64,000 nucleotides of DNA. It comes from Saccharomyces paradoxus (lineage: Eukaryota > Ascomycota > Saccharomycetes > Saccharomycetales > Saccharomycetaceae). Within the stretch, counting starts at the first letter, position 1, and every line of letters begins with the position of its first letter. Of this stretch, positions 39,941 to 49,280 are shown piece after piece. Position numbers and translations under genes: made by a program. The notes beneath the pieces are model-generated. The model did no database searches. It saw nothing but the letters and a program-made list of their open reading frames with translations, and was not told the DNA's origin. The stretch spans positions 682,001-746,000 of the forward strand of contig NC_047488.1 in NCBI RefSeq assembly GCF_002079055.1, written 5' to 3'.

Positions 39941-41287
39941 TCAACGTACAGTCCATAGGTTGTCGTGTCCAAAGATGATAGCACCTATAGCGTGCCTTCC
40001 AAGTAAAGCTAGAATTCCAATACAGAATTGCAACTTCAAGATCGTATTACACAATTTGTCTTCCCTCATTGGGCCAAACCATACTAATGTCAAGTTTATT
40101 AACGTCATATTAGAGGTGCTGATGATTTCATTATTTTCGTCAAATTCGAGGTCAATCAAATGAAGACAGTATAGTAACTTCAGGACTGGTTTGAAAATTC
40201 TCTTTGGTGGTTCTTCTTTCAAGTTTGCTCTTGATGGGTACATTAAACCATCTTTCTCGTTGAATTTAGGCAACCTATGTCTCGGACAAGGAACCAATTT
40301 GAATAACTGAGGACATGAATAAATAAAATTGACAATCTGAGGAATGAACAACAAGAGCATCGTCTTTGAGAAATGCCCCAATATTCCAACGACTGCGAAA
40401 ACCATACCGGCAAAATAACAATACGTATCTCCCACAAAAACTGTGGCAGGCCAACGATTCCATTTCCATAGCGCTAAAGATACACCCAGGAATGGGATAA
40501 TCAACACAGCAGAAAATCTATGGGAGTCTCTTGTGGCTAATGGCCCCATCGAAAAATACAACAAATCGTTCAACAGCGCCAAAATGGCTAACACTATACA
40601 TTGGCCAACCTCTAAACCATTAACACCGGCCAAGATATTGATAGAGTTGGGGCAAAAAATTGCCATTGATGCCATATAAACATAATACCATAGCCCCAAA
40701 TCAACGCTAGTCTTTTTCAACCAATGTTCCATGAATCCTGGAATGAGCACGTGCGTAACACCAAAATCCACATAATAAACCATTAGTAGTGGTATAGCTG
40801 CAATGGCAGGCAAGAAAAACTTATGTCTCCAACGTAAATCAAACAAATCATCCGCAATTCCCAATAGTACCGTACTTTCCAAGCATAGGATAGCGCTCAA
40901 ATATTCAGACAACTTATCATGAGGAAAAATATTAGAGTTCATGCCGTCATCTTCAACCACTGATACATCACGATGGCCACCGCCTGAGGTGGTAATGACC
41001 ATATACTTATAGAAAATGAAGGGAATGTAAATGAACATTACAAATAAATAAACTGCAGCAGGGATGGCACCAATTGTTTCTGGAAGCACCGGACGGCCAG
41101 GTTTACTCAAATCCTTACCAAAAAGGCCTATTTTGATGAAGGATTTGCCCACACGTGGAATCAACATATCTGTAGCTAAATACCCTGCTATTCCAAATCC
41201 CACAGCCGCAACAAGAGCAGATGGGCCCTGGTTTTTGGAATAGTAGATTAAGCATGTGGTCACCACCAGTGAAAAAAGTCGCAACAT
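39941..41287 (-). CDS. ALG7: UDP-GlcNAc:dolichyl-phosphate GlcNAc-1-phosphotransferase
   Basis: Essential ER membrane enzyme that makes dolichyl-PP-GlcNAc, the first step of N-glycan assembly and the target of tunicamycin. The 448 residues equal S. cerevisiae Alg7. It has about ten to eleven hydrophobic segments. Active-site motifs of the polyprenyl-phosphate transferase family are present: LLGIADDLFDLRWRHKF (the Asp-Asp motif), NSINILAGVNGLEVGQ and TVFVGDTYCYFAG. The loop near residues 95-115 facing the lumen is hydrophilic. The gene lies tail to tail with YBR242W, only 61 bp apart. Confidence 0.97.
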   Translation of the reverse strand: MLRLFSLVVTTCLIYYSKNQGPSALVAAVGFGIAGYLATDMLIPRVGKSFIKIGLFGKDLSKPGRPVLPETIGAIPAAVYLFVMFIYIPFIFYKYMVITTSGGGHRDVSVVEDDGMNSNIFPHDKLSEYLSAILCLESTVLLGIADDLFDLRWRHKFFLPAIAAIPLLMVYYVDFGVTHVLIPGFMEHWLKKTSVDLGLWYYVYMASMAIFCPNSINILAGVNGLEVGQCIVLAILALLNDLLYFSMGPLATRDSHRFSAVLIIPFLGVSLALWKWNRWPATVFVGDTYCYFAGMVFAVVGILGHFSKTMLLLFIPQIVNFIYSCPQLFKLVPCPRHRLPKFNEKDGLMYPSRANLKEEPPKRIFKPVLKLLYCLHLIDLEFDENNEIISTSNMTLINLTLVWFGPMREDKLCNTILKLQFCIGILALLGRHAIGAIIFGHDNLWTVR

Positions 41288-42027
41288 ATCGTCTGCCCTT
41301 CGTTACCGGTCTACGCCTTACTCTACTCAATCAATTTTTTATTTACACATCTGACAGTTAGATACACATGTTAACAATTTATTTTTCGCGCTGTTTAGTG
41401 AGAAGCCATTTTTCGAGGTTTGAAGGCAATACAGAAAGAAAGAAAGAAACATAGACAGGAGATGAAGAAAACCTGTACTATTGTGACATTGAGTACATAG
41501 TAGCTAAAGAATTTACGTTTCAACCTCTATTCTTTTGCACCAGGGACGTATAAATGTAAAAAAATTAACTCAGCACCTACTAAAAAACAAAAGCAAAATA
41601 CTGACGTTACTTATGGACTACGCAACGAGTATATACACAAATCTTGACTATTTCTGATAGGCACAGTCCTTTAAAATGGTAAACTACCTACTAGTGTTTT
41701 CCAAGCGATTTTTCTTTCGAGTGTTTAATGTTTTTCTTGTTGGCTATTCGGCCGGCCATATCTAGACAATTAGTAATTGCGATGACAAAGAGTAAAAGAC
41801 ACCAGTATCTGCCACATATATCATGAACGGCATTAGTACCAATGTCCCCGCAATAGTATAAGGCTTATAAATCAGCCTGCACTAAGAATGAGCAAATGCT
41901 TCTGTTATTTTATTGATATATAAAGAACTACTATATGCTACTATGTAATGTAACGCAGCACACTTGCACATCCTTGTATAATCGACCTTGACAAGGATAC
42001 AATTAACAGTGAAGAGTAATAATAAAA
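41288..42027. promoter_or_regulatory. Divergent promoter ALG7 / GPX2
   Basis: 740 bp between divergent starts. A short GAAA repeat is at 41436-41449. TTAGTAA at 41770-41776 is a Yap1-type response element about 250 bp before GPX2; GPX2 is known to be Yap1/Skn7-regulated. No tRNA or other gene is seen. Confidence 0.5.
41770..41776 (+). promoter_or_regulatory. Yap1-type response element before GPX2
   Basis: TTAGTAA (reverse of TTACTAA) matches the core yeast AP-1 response element, 252-258 bp upstream of the GPX2 ATG. Function is inferred from the motif and from known Yap1 control of GPX2. Confidence 0.5.
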
Positions 42028-42516
42028 ATGTCCACTTCTTTTTATGATTTAGAATGCCAAGACAAGAAAGGTGAAATTTTCAAGTTTGATCAACTGAGGG
42101 GCAAAGTAGTTCTCATAGTCAACGTTGCCTCCAAGTGCGGCTTCACCCCACAGTATAAAGAATTGGAAGAACTATACAAAAAATACCAAGATAAGGGGCT
42201 TGTTGTTTTGGGGTTCCCATGCAATCAGTTCGGGAAGCAAGAACCAGGTTCTGATGAGCAAATTACGGAATTCTGCCAATTGAATTATGGTGTTACATTC
42301 CCCATTATGAAGAAAATTGATGTTAACGGAAACAATGCTGATCCCGTTTATAATTATTTGAAAAGCCAAAAAGCAGGTTTGCTAGGTTTCAAGGGTATTA
42401 AATGGAATTTTGAGAAGTTTTTAGTGGATTTCAATGGTAATGTTGTCCAAAGGTTTTCTTCATTAACAAAACCATCGTCCTTGGATCAAGAAATCCAAAG
42501 CCTGCTAAGTAAATGA
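42028..42516 (+). CDS. GPX2: Phospholipid hydroperoxide glutathione-peroxidase-like peroxidase 2
   Basis: Thioredoxin-linked peroxidase of the glutathione peroxidase family, active in the cytosol and mitochondria. The length of 162 residues is as in S. cerevisiae, with about ten substitutions compared with the sequence I remember. The peroxidatic Cys is Cys37 in ASKCGFTPQYKELEELY and the resolving Cys is Cys83 in EFCQLNYG. Other family motifs are GFPCNQFGKQEPG and KWNFEKFLVD with the catalytic Trp/Asn. There is no presequence. Start MSTSFYDLEC at 42028. Confidence 0.96.
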   Translation: MSTSFYDLECQDKKGEIFKFDQLRGKVVLIVNVASKCGFTPQYKELEELYKKYQDKGLVVLGFPCNQFGKQEPGSDEQITEFCQLNYGVTFPIMKKIDVNGNNADPVYNYLKSQKAGLLGFKGIKWNFEKFLVDFNGNVVQRFSSLTKPSSLDQEIQSLLSK

Positions 42517-42649
42517 ACTTCTTTGTTTTAATCAAACGATTATTCAAAAGAGTAAGTAATAAAATTATAGATTATTATGTTTATTTATTTATCTTTTTTA
42601 GAAACATGTAAGATATATTGGAAAAATTGAGTTTTTCAAAAACAAAAGT

Positions 42650-45600
42650 CTAAATAGTGTTCTCGTTTTCTGGAATTTTCTTTACTACCAACTGCTCAGT
42701 TCCAATATCCGATGTATCTTCGATCTTCGCTTTTTTACTTTCTAACCCGTTAGCATTTTCCTTTTCATTAGCGGTCTCGTCTGCAAATTCTTCCCTTATC
42801 CTCTTACCATTTTCATCTTCCTTCTTCATTCTGTCCTTAGTGGCATCATCCAATACAACTCCTGTGTTGAATTCCTTTTCCAGACATTGCAGTAATGTGT
42901 TTCCTCTTCTGGCTAATTCTACAGGCGTCCTACTTCTGAAGTAAAAGTCTAATTCGAACAGAGGACAATCCCTGATTTCGTCGCGAACTAATTCGTATAC
43001 GTCATCTCTATCCAAGCCGTATTTAAATAACATGAGAAGAATAAAACGATCTTCTTCTTCAGAGTATGTCCTTTTATTGTTGGAAGAAGGAGGGTGTTTC
43101 AATTTCAGGTCGAAAAATGGATTTTTATATTCAGATAACTTTCGGCGTAAAGCCTCTTGTTGCATTTTGACACGCTTGATCTTCTCTTCTTCATTCTCAA
43201 TTATTTTCAGGAATTTCTCATAATCTTCAATTCTTTCAATGTTAGACCAGAAGGCTTTAGCGTATGCACGTACTTCCTCCAATGTTTTACCGGGGGCCAA
43301 TTCTCTTGCGATGGCTTGAATGGAGTTCCTGCCATATTTACCAGATACTGTGATGAATTTTCTAAATTCAAGTTTATTCCAATTCGTAAATCCTTCGGCC
43401 TCCCAATCAGCCTTCATCTTTTCTTCCTCTTCAGTTAATGGTTGAGAGTTGCTAACCGATAACTTTAGCAATTCCAATTTTTGCTTCTTTTCTTCTTCAT
43501 CAGAAATGTCACCATATGCTGCTTTTACATCATCCATGGTCGGTACATAACCAGTCTTCTTCGCCGTCCACATTCTTTCCTTTTCGTATAGAACTTTCAA
43601 CTGGGGAGGTTGTAATTGATGAGAGTGGAAGACATGGGGCTTAGGCATTCTGGGATGTGATGGTGTCGACGATCTTCCGGTATTCAAAACATCTTTATAA
43701 TAATTATCAATAGAATAATTTTCCTTACGTTCACGTTTGGTGGGGTTGAGTAGTAGCGGACTTATAATATCCTTTTGTGTTTTCTTCTTGAAATCCTGAC
43801 CATTCCATTCATAGGCCGAATCTTGGTTAAATTTTTGTAGATCATCGAGGCCTAAAGTTTCATATTTAGCATTCAATGACTTCGTTTTGTTTTCAGATTT
43901 CAGCAAAAGTTCGTCCAAATCAATATCATCTCTTTTTTCTCCCGAACCTGGTTCAGGTGTACCAGCTGAACCGGTAGATGTACCACTTTTGAATACATCA
44001 GCGGCACCATGTTGAATCATGGATAATAAAGCATCTTTCGAGTCTGCTTTATTCTCCTTCTTTTTTGAAGAGGTCCTATTTTGTTGGATAACTAGTTGAT
44101 CTAATCTTAACTTCTGGGTAGCCCTCTCTAAAATTTTCTCTTCCACGGAGTTGTCTGTGACCAAACGGAACACCTTGACCTGCTTCTTCTGACCAATACG
44201 ATGAGCTCTATCCATTGCTTGTAGATCTGCCTGTGGGTTCCAATCAGAATCATACAAAACAACAACGTCTGCTGATGTTAAATTAATACCCAACCCACCA
44301 GCACGTGTCGTCAACAAGAAAACAAACTTCTTCGAATCGGGGGCGTTATAATCATCAATGGCTTGGATTCTATCTTCGTGAGCGGTAGACCCGTCAATCC
44401 TGCAATATTCATAATTTCTAAAGTAGCAGTAATCCTCGAGAATATCCAATAACCTTGACATTTGACTGAAGATCAGAACTCTAGATCCTTCTTCCTTTAA
44501 CTTCTTCAGTAATTTATCCAAAACTTGAAGTTTGGCAGCGTTGTAAACCAAGTGCTCATCCGTAGTATAAGGTGGACCTGGCTCAGCACCATCAAATAGA
44601 TATGGATGGTTACAACATTTTCTAAGTTGCATCATAATATTCAACAGTCTTGTTTTGGATTCCTTGCTGCCATTGGATCCGTTGACAGCGTCCAAATCCT
44701 TTTCTAAAATCTTTTTGTACCACTTTTTCTGCATATTGGACATACCGACATATAAATTCAGTTCCTTCTTGGGCAGTAAGGATGTTTCCACATCGCTTTT
44801 AATACGACGCAGTAGAAACGGCTGTAAAACAGTGTGTAGCTGTCTAACAATTTTATCCTGATCTTCCTCTGCGCTTTCGGAAGAGAACCAATCATCAAAA
44901 TCTTGTGCATCTGAAAAAATATCTGGTAGCAAAAAATTTAGTAGCGCCCACAGTTCGTGCAAATTGTTTTGCAAAGGAGTACCAGTAATCAACAGCCTAT
45001 TACGTGAAGTAAATTCCCTTAAAACTTGCGAAAGCATTGACTCTTCATTCTTAATTCTGTGAGCCTCATCAATAATAATATACTCCCAGTCAATCTTCTT
45101 GAGAGGCGACTTTTCTCTTATAATAATTTCATAAGAAGCAATGACGACATCGAAGTCACAAGCTAAAAGTTTTTTTTGAATTAGATCAGCTCTTTCTTCT
45201 TTGTCACCCTGTAAAATAAAAGCGCTTACGTCTGGGGTCCATCTATTGATTTCTCTCAGCCAATTATTTAAAGTAGATTTAGGCGCAATAACCAAGAACG
45301 GACCTGGAATTTTCTCGATGTATCTAAGATATCCCAAAAATGAAATAGTTTGCAGAGTCTTACCTAGACCCATTTCATCGGCGAGGATACCCGCTATTTT
45401 GTTTTTATGCAAAGACACCAACCAGTTGACACCTTGGATCTGATAAGGTCTCAATTGGCCATTCACGTAAGCAGGGGAATCTCTAAATTGGAATTCAATG
45501 CTCTCATCATCATCTGAATCTTCTTCTTTCAGCAATTCCGCATCTTCTTCATGTTCAGTCTTTCGTCTACGAACATCGTGGTGTTTGCCTTTGCCTTTAC

Positions 45601-45859
45601 CATTTGCTTTATTTTCCTCTAATACATCTAAGACCTGCCTGAATTTAGGATCTTTAGCGGCTTTACTTTCAATAAAATGTTTGAATAAACCACTTAAGGA
45701 TAGCAGGTGTTCGAATCTTTTTGTTGTGCCTTCTAGATCAAATTTTTTACCATTAGAATCCTTCAGTAAGTAGCGCTTTTTATTCGATTCAGGATCATGT
45801 GGAGGGAGACCGACTTGGAACGGTTTTAAGTTCTCCAGGTATTCTTCTGAAGCAGTCAT
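42650..45859 (-). CDS. ISW1: ISWI-family chromatin remodeller Isw1
   Basis: ATPase of the ISW1a and ISW1b complexes that slides and spaces nucleosomes. The 1069-residue frame starts MTASEEYLENLKPFQVG at 45859. An in-frame TGA lies at 45865-45863, so this ATG is the only start. Domains in order: AutoN-like basic/acidic region (~95-125), ATPase lobe 1 with DEMGLGKT (Lys167) and DEAHRIKNEE, lobe 2 with FSQMSRLLDILEDYC and TTRAGGLGINL and AHRIGQKKQV, a NegC-like linker, then HAND-SANT-SLIDE (~690-980). S. cerevisiae numbering places the same Walker lysine at 227 (the K227R mutant), so the S. cerevisiae model has 60 more N-terminal residues. The C-terminus is acidic and disordered. Confidence 0.96.
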   Translation of the reverse strand: MTASEEYLENLKPFQVGLPPHDPESNKKRYLLKDSNGKKFDLEGTTKRFEHLLSLSGLFKHFIESKAAKDPKFRQVLDVLEENKANGKGKGKHHDVRRRKTEHEEDAELLKEEDSDDDESIEFQFRDSPAYVNGQLRPYQIQGVNWLVSLHKNKIAGILADEMGLGKTLQTISFLGYLRYIEKIPGPFLVIAPKSTLNNWLREINRWTPDVSAFILQGDKEERADLIQKKLLACDFDVVIASYEIIIREKSPLKKIDWEYIIIDEAHRIKNEESMLSQVLREFTSRNRLLITGTPLQNNLHELWALLNFLLPDIFSDAQDFDDWFSSESAEEDQDKIVRQLHTVLQPFLLRRIKSDVETSLLPKKELNLYVGMSNMQKKWYKKILEKDLDAVNGSNGSKESKTRLLNIMMQLRKCCNHPYLFDGAEPGPPYTTDEHLVYNAAKLQVLDKLLKKLKEEGSRVLIFSQMSRLLDILEDYCYFRNYEYCRIDGSTAHEDRIQAIDDYNAPDSKKFVFLLTTRAGGLGINLTSADVVVLYDSDWNPQADLQAMDRAHRIGQKKQVKVFRLVTDNSVEEKILERATQKLRLDQLVIQQNRTSSKKKENKADSKDALLSMIQHGAADVFKSGTSTGSAGTPEPGSGEKRDDIDLDELLLKSENKTKSLNAKYETLGLDDLQKFNQDSAYEWNGQDFKKKTQKDIISPLLLNPTKRERKENYSIDNYYKDVLNTGRSSTPSHPRMPKPHVFHSHQLQPPQLKVLYEKERMWTAKKTGYVPTMDDVKAAYGDISDEEEKKQKLELLKLSVSNSQPLTEEEEKMKADWEAEGFTNWNKLEFRKFITVSGKYGRNSIQAIARELAPGKTLEEVRAYAKAFWSNIERIEDYEKFLKIIENEEEKIKRVKMQQEALRRKLSEYKNPFFDLKLKHPPSSNNKRTYSEEEDRFILLMLFKYGLDRDDVYELVRDEIRDCPLFELDFYFRSRTPVELARRGNTLLQCLEKEFNTGVVLDDATKDRMKKEDENGKRIREEFADETANEKENANGLESKKAKIEDTSDIGTEQLVVKKIPENENTI

Positions 45860-46096
45860 AATTCAACCAGGTGATAAATCACTGTATTTTTTTTCCTTGT
45901 AGCAATATTGGAAGAATAATTTTGAAGAGGTTCTTGTCTCTGTCCTTTTTATTGAAGGAATTGTTTTCGTGTTTTTTTCCTCTTCTAATATAGAATTTGA
46001 AAAAGTGAAAATTTGCAATGGGAAACATACTAAACGTATAGCCATAATGAGGCACTTTCACATCCTCTTCTAGCAGATTTTCGCATCGCTGTACAT
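45860..46096. promoter_or_regulatory. Divergent promoter ISW1 / DPH7
   Basis: 237 bp between divergent starts. The minus strand also carries a 60-codon open frame (46045-45863) in the same frame as ISW1, closed by TGA just before the ISW1 ATG. Confidence 0.5.
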
Positions 46097-47260
46097 ATGG
46101 TCTCTATTCAAGAATCAGAGGTACTCAATGCAGTGAAAACAAAATTACCACCGTGCTGTTTGAGAATATTCAGGAACAAGATCATCCTTGTTGGGACGTA
46201 TGACTTAGACAAGTCGACTGGATACAGGTCAGGTTCGTTGGATGTCTTCACAATGGATCTTAAACTTTTATTCTCGTATAATACGTATGGTGCCATTTTA
46301 GATTTGAAGTTATCTCCCTTCGATGATGCATTAATATGCACTGCCCATTCAACGGGAAATATCATGCTATGGAAAATCGGTTGCACAGATAATGGTGATT
46401 TTGAAACGAAGGAACTAGATATTCGTGTAGTTGCAAATTTGCAACTTTTTGAAAAAGATGTTCTCATTGCTTCGTGCCATTTTTCCCCACTTGATTGTAA
46501 GAAATTAGTTGTAACAAATACGGTCGGCGAAGCCGCTATTATTGATATAAGGACATTATCCATACAATTTACAGCCTCAGCAGTCACTCAAGCTTACTCA
46601 AAGCTAGGCAAAATAGACTACGAAGTTCAAGGTGCAACCGAAAAAGTCATCCATGTTGAACCGGAACAATTTCTGAAACCGCACGAACTCGAGTGTTGGA
46701 CTGCGGAAATCGGCTCTCTACAGCCTTTCCAAGACGTTGTATTTACAGGAGGTGATGATTCGACAATTATGGCTCACGATTTGCGTTCCAAGGAATTCAT
46801 TTGGAGTAATGGTCGTATTCATGATGCTGGTGTTGTTGGAATCAAATGTAGTCAACCCAACTTTCGAAATAACAAGCCCACATCCATAATAACCGGATCG
46901 TATGATGATACTATTCGTTCTCTAGACTTAAGGATGATGGGTGACTCTATGTTTCCTGGTGAAAACGTTCCAACAGTCAGTAAATTAGAGTGTAACCTTG
47001 GCGGCGGTGTTTGGAGATTCGTTGAGTCGCCCATTGATCATAGACACTCTTCCCACGATAGCTCCGACCGACTTTTAGTTTGCTGCATGTATGACGGTGC
47101 CAAGGTCGTGGCTATGAATGATAGTTCGGATGAGTATTTTCAAATTCAGCATTATTTAAAGAAGGGCCATGATTCAATGTGTTATGGCGGGGACTGGTCA
47201 AACTCTTTGATCGCAACATGCTCATTTTATGATAATTCTCTTCAAACATGGACAGTCTGA
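46097..47260 (+). CDS. DPH7: Diphthine methylesterase Dph7 (Rrt2), WD40 protein
   Basis: WD40 protein that removes the methyl ester from methylated diphthine on elongation factor 2, allowing the last step of diphthamide synthesis; also called RRT2. The 387 residues equal S. cerevisiae. Repeat-like blocks are visible: LDLKLSPFDDALICTAHSTG, VVFTGGDDSTIMAHDLRS, SIITGSYDDTIRSLDLRM and CYGGDWSNSLIATCSFYDNS, ending LQTWTV. The GGGVWR block near residue 300 is conserved in Dph7. Start MVSIQESEVL at 46097, with a compact 237 bp promoter shared with ISW1. Confidence 0.95.
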   Translation: MVSIQESEVLNAVKTKLPPCCLRIFRNKIILVGTYDLDKSTGYRSGSLDVFTMDLKLLFSYNTYGAILDLKLSPFDDALICTAHSTGNIMLWKIGCTDNGDFETKELDIRVVANLQLFEKDVLIASCHFSPLDCKKLVVTNTVGEAAIIDIRTLSIQFTASAVTQAYSKLGKIDYEVQGATEKVIHVEPEQFLKPHELECWTAEIGSLQPFQDVVFTGGDDSTIMAHDLRSKEFIWSNGRIHDAGVVGIKCSQPNFRNNKPTSIITGSYDDTIRSLDLRMMGDSMFPGENVPTVSKLECNLGGGVWRFVESPIDHRHSSHDSSDRLLVCCMYDGAKVVAMNDSSDEYFQIQHYLKKGHDSMCYGGDWSNSLIATCSFYDNSLQTWTV

Positions 47261-47482
47261 AACAAAAAAACTTTTCAGTCGGCAATATATATGGACTCAT
47301 ATATATCTAGGTTATTCTCAACTGTTTTGGATAGATTATGTTTATAAATTAATGGAAGTGGACTTGCCTGAACAATAATTCTTTATTCTATATTCTCTAC
47401 TTATTATACATGATTCAGAGAAAGGTTTGCTGGAAGTGGAAAACGGATCGATATAAATTAATGGATAATTGATATTTCAACA

Positions 47483-48928
47483 TTAATTGACATCAATCAT
47501 TAAATCATCGTTGGCTCCCTGTGGGTCAACAAACTCCCTGCTAGCTCCTGCCAATAGTTCTCTTCTAATTTCGGGACCGATATCTTTATGGCCCCTTTGA
47601 CGAACAGTTTCCAACAAGAAATCTCTTTGATCTTGGGTAATATCGTTCTTGTAACGTTGTGCAAATGTTAAAAAGGCTTTGTGCCATATCACTGGAAGTA
47701 CTCTTGTAGCATCTTCCCCATTACTGCCATCATCTAAAATTCTAAATCTCATAAAGTAATACACACAATCGTCAACCGTTTGGTATGGTAAGGCATACTT
47801 CTTGTCAAGCAAAATTTTGATAAAAACAGTTGTAGGGGGAGAGAACGGTAGCCTTAAAAGATAACTCAAGGCAGCTGAAGAATGTAAAGCAGGAACGGAG
47901 ACCTTGGCAAGCACACTTCCCGCAATTGTGGCTTCACGTACATTACAGCCTGTTTCAACCAATGGAAATAGGAAACCTTTGAAAAAAGCACTTGGCTTAT
48001 AAAGTGACTTTTTCACCGCACGATATATATGATAGTTTAAGGAGTGATCTTCACTGGTTTCGATATTATCACGAAAACGTTCAAGTAAGATTAAATTAAT
48101 AAATTTCTGAGATTCTTTAGCGGTTAGGTTGGATACAAACAATTTAGTTGCCTCGTAAACAACGTGTGGTGACCATTCTTCGGGGTTGGTGACATATATG
48201 ACATCTTGCCAATTTCGTAAGGATGGGATAACCTTGAATAGTTTTGGCAATTTACCGTGGGTCCAAGTTTTCAGAATACTGCCCACCGTGGTATATGCTT
48301 TGATGACCTTCTCTGGAAGTGCAACACCCTCTCCACTTTTCAAACCGGATGATATATTGCCTCTTGAGGTATCCTGTTCATTAGCAAGCGGTTCATCATC
48401 TTGCATATCCTCAAGTTGACTCTCCTTTTCTCGGATAGAGGCCATGATCTTATCTGCAAGATTATAGCTACCACTTAGAGAGTTAAAATCATTTGATTTC
48501 TTGAAATATTGCTCGAACATCGCAGCGTCTTCTTCGTCAATCTCAACTATCTCTTCCTCTTCTTTAAAATCACCTTCTGGTTCAAAATCTGAAATGTCTT
48601 CTTCAAAACTTTCTTCATCCTCGTCTTCGTCTTCATCGTCATAGCTCATTGTGGTAAACCTGGCTTCAAGTTGCTTTTTTCTTTCTGATTCAGCAAGTTC
48701 TTCACCTTCAATTTCATCCTGTTGTTCCTTAGCCAACTGTAAAATCTTTCTTGATGCTTTAGAGTCTATGTAGCCATCCTCGTCATTTGCAGCTTCGTTA
48801 TTTGCAGCTTCACTCTGTGCTAGCTTCTTTTTGTTGATTTTTTTCAAGGTACCTTGAGCTGCATCTAAATCCTTTAAAAGTGGATCATGCCTCTGTTTTC
48901 TAGCTTTAGTAGAAGATGCTCTGGCCAT
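47483..48928 (-). CDS. ENP1: Bystin-family ribosome biogenesis factor Enp1
   Basis: Essential nucleolar factor in 18S rRNA processing and 40S export, part of the 90S and pre-40S particles. It has 481 residues against 483 in S. cerevisiae. The N-terminal ~160 residues are charged, with strongly acidic runs (DDEDEDEDEESFEEDISDFE, EEEEIVEIDEEDAAMFE). The bystin domain covers about 175-465, with LPKLFKVIPSLRNWQDVIYV, FLFPLVETGCNVREATIAGS and QRYKNDITQDQRDFLLE. Its promoter has the PAC and RRPE elements expected of this regulon. Start MARASSTKARKQRHDPLLKD at 48928. Confidence 0.97.
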   Translation of the reverse strand: MARASSTKARKQRHDPLLKDLDAAQGTLKKINKKKLAQSEAANNEAANDEDGYIDSKASRKILQLAKEQQDEIEGEELAESERKKQLEARFTTMSYDDEDEDEDEESFEEDISDFEPEGDFKEEEEIVEIDEEDAAMFEQYFKKSNDFNSLSGSYNLADKIMASIREKESQLEDMQDDEPLANEQDTSRGNISSGLKSGEGVALPEKVIKAYTTVGSILKTWTHGKLPKLFKVIPSLRNWQDVIYVTNPEEWSPHVVYEATKLFVSNLTAKESQKFINLILLERFRDNIETSEDHSLNYHIYRAVKKSLYKPSAFFKGFLFPLVETGCNVREATIAGSVLAKVSVPALHSSAALSYLLRLPFSPPTTVFIKILLDKKYALPYQTVDDCVYYFMRFRILDDGSNGEDATRVLPVIWHKAFLTFAQRYKNDITQDQRDFLLETVRQRGHKDIGPEIRRELLAGASREFVDPQGANDDLMIDVN

Positions 48929-49280
48929 TATACTTAATCGTTCTAGTATACGGTTTGATTTGCTATTTTTAGAGCGAGATAAGTGTCGTATTACAACAAA
49001 CTTGGTGCAAGTTTCCTTTTGTCAATGTTGAAGAAGTGGGAGCTCATCGATTTTTTAAAAATTTTCATTCCCGATGTCTCGCTAAAAAAAAAAAAAGAAA
49101 AAGTGTGAAAATTATATGTTCTACATCTACTCCTACTGAAACCAATAATACAACTACATAAGTCTGTAAAATACTTCGAAACTGCGCACCTTCTTATGTT
49201 GCAGAATATTTGATTTTTAACATCTATCATTATTGTGTATATAGACGAAACCAATTATGAAGTATACATGACCAACTACA
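48929..49280. other. Intergenic: ENP1 promoter and HIS7 3' end
   Basis: 352 bp between two minus-strand genes. It holds the PAC/RRPE pair and a 13 bp poly(A) run at ~49084-49096. Confidence 0.6.
49042..49065. promoter_or_regulatory. PAC and RRPE elements of ENP1
   Basis: GCTCATCG (49042-49049) is the PAC core in reverse. AAAAATTTT (49057-49065) is an exact RRPE core. The two are spaced 7 bp apart, 114-137 bp upstream of the ENP1 ATG. This pairing is the hallmark of yeast ribosome-biogenesis promoters (Dot6/Tod6 and Stb3). Confidence 0.85.
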
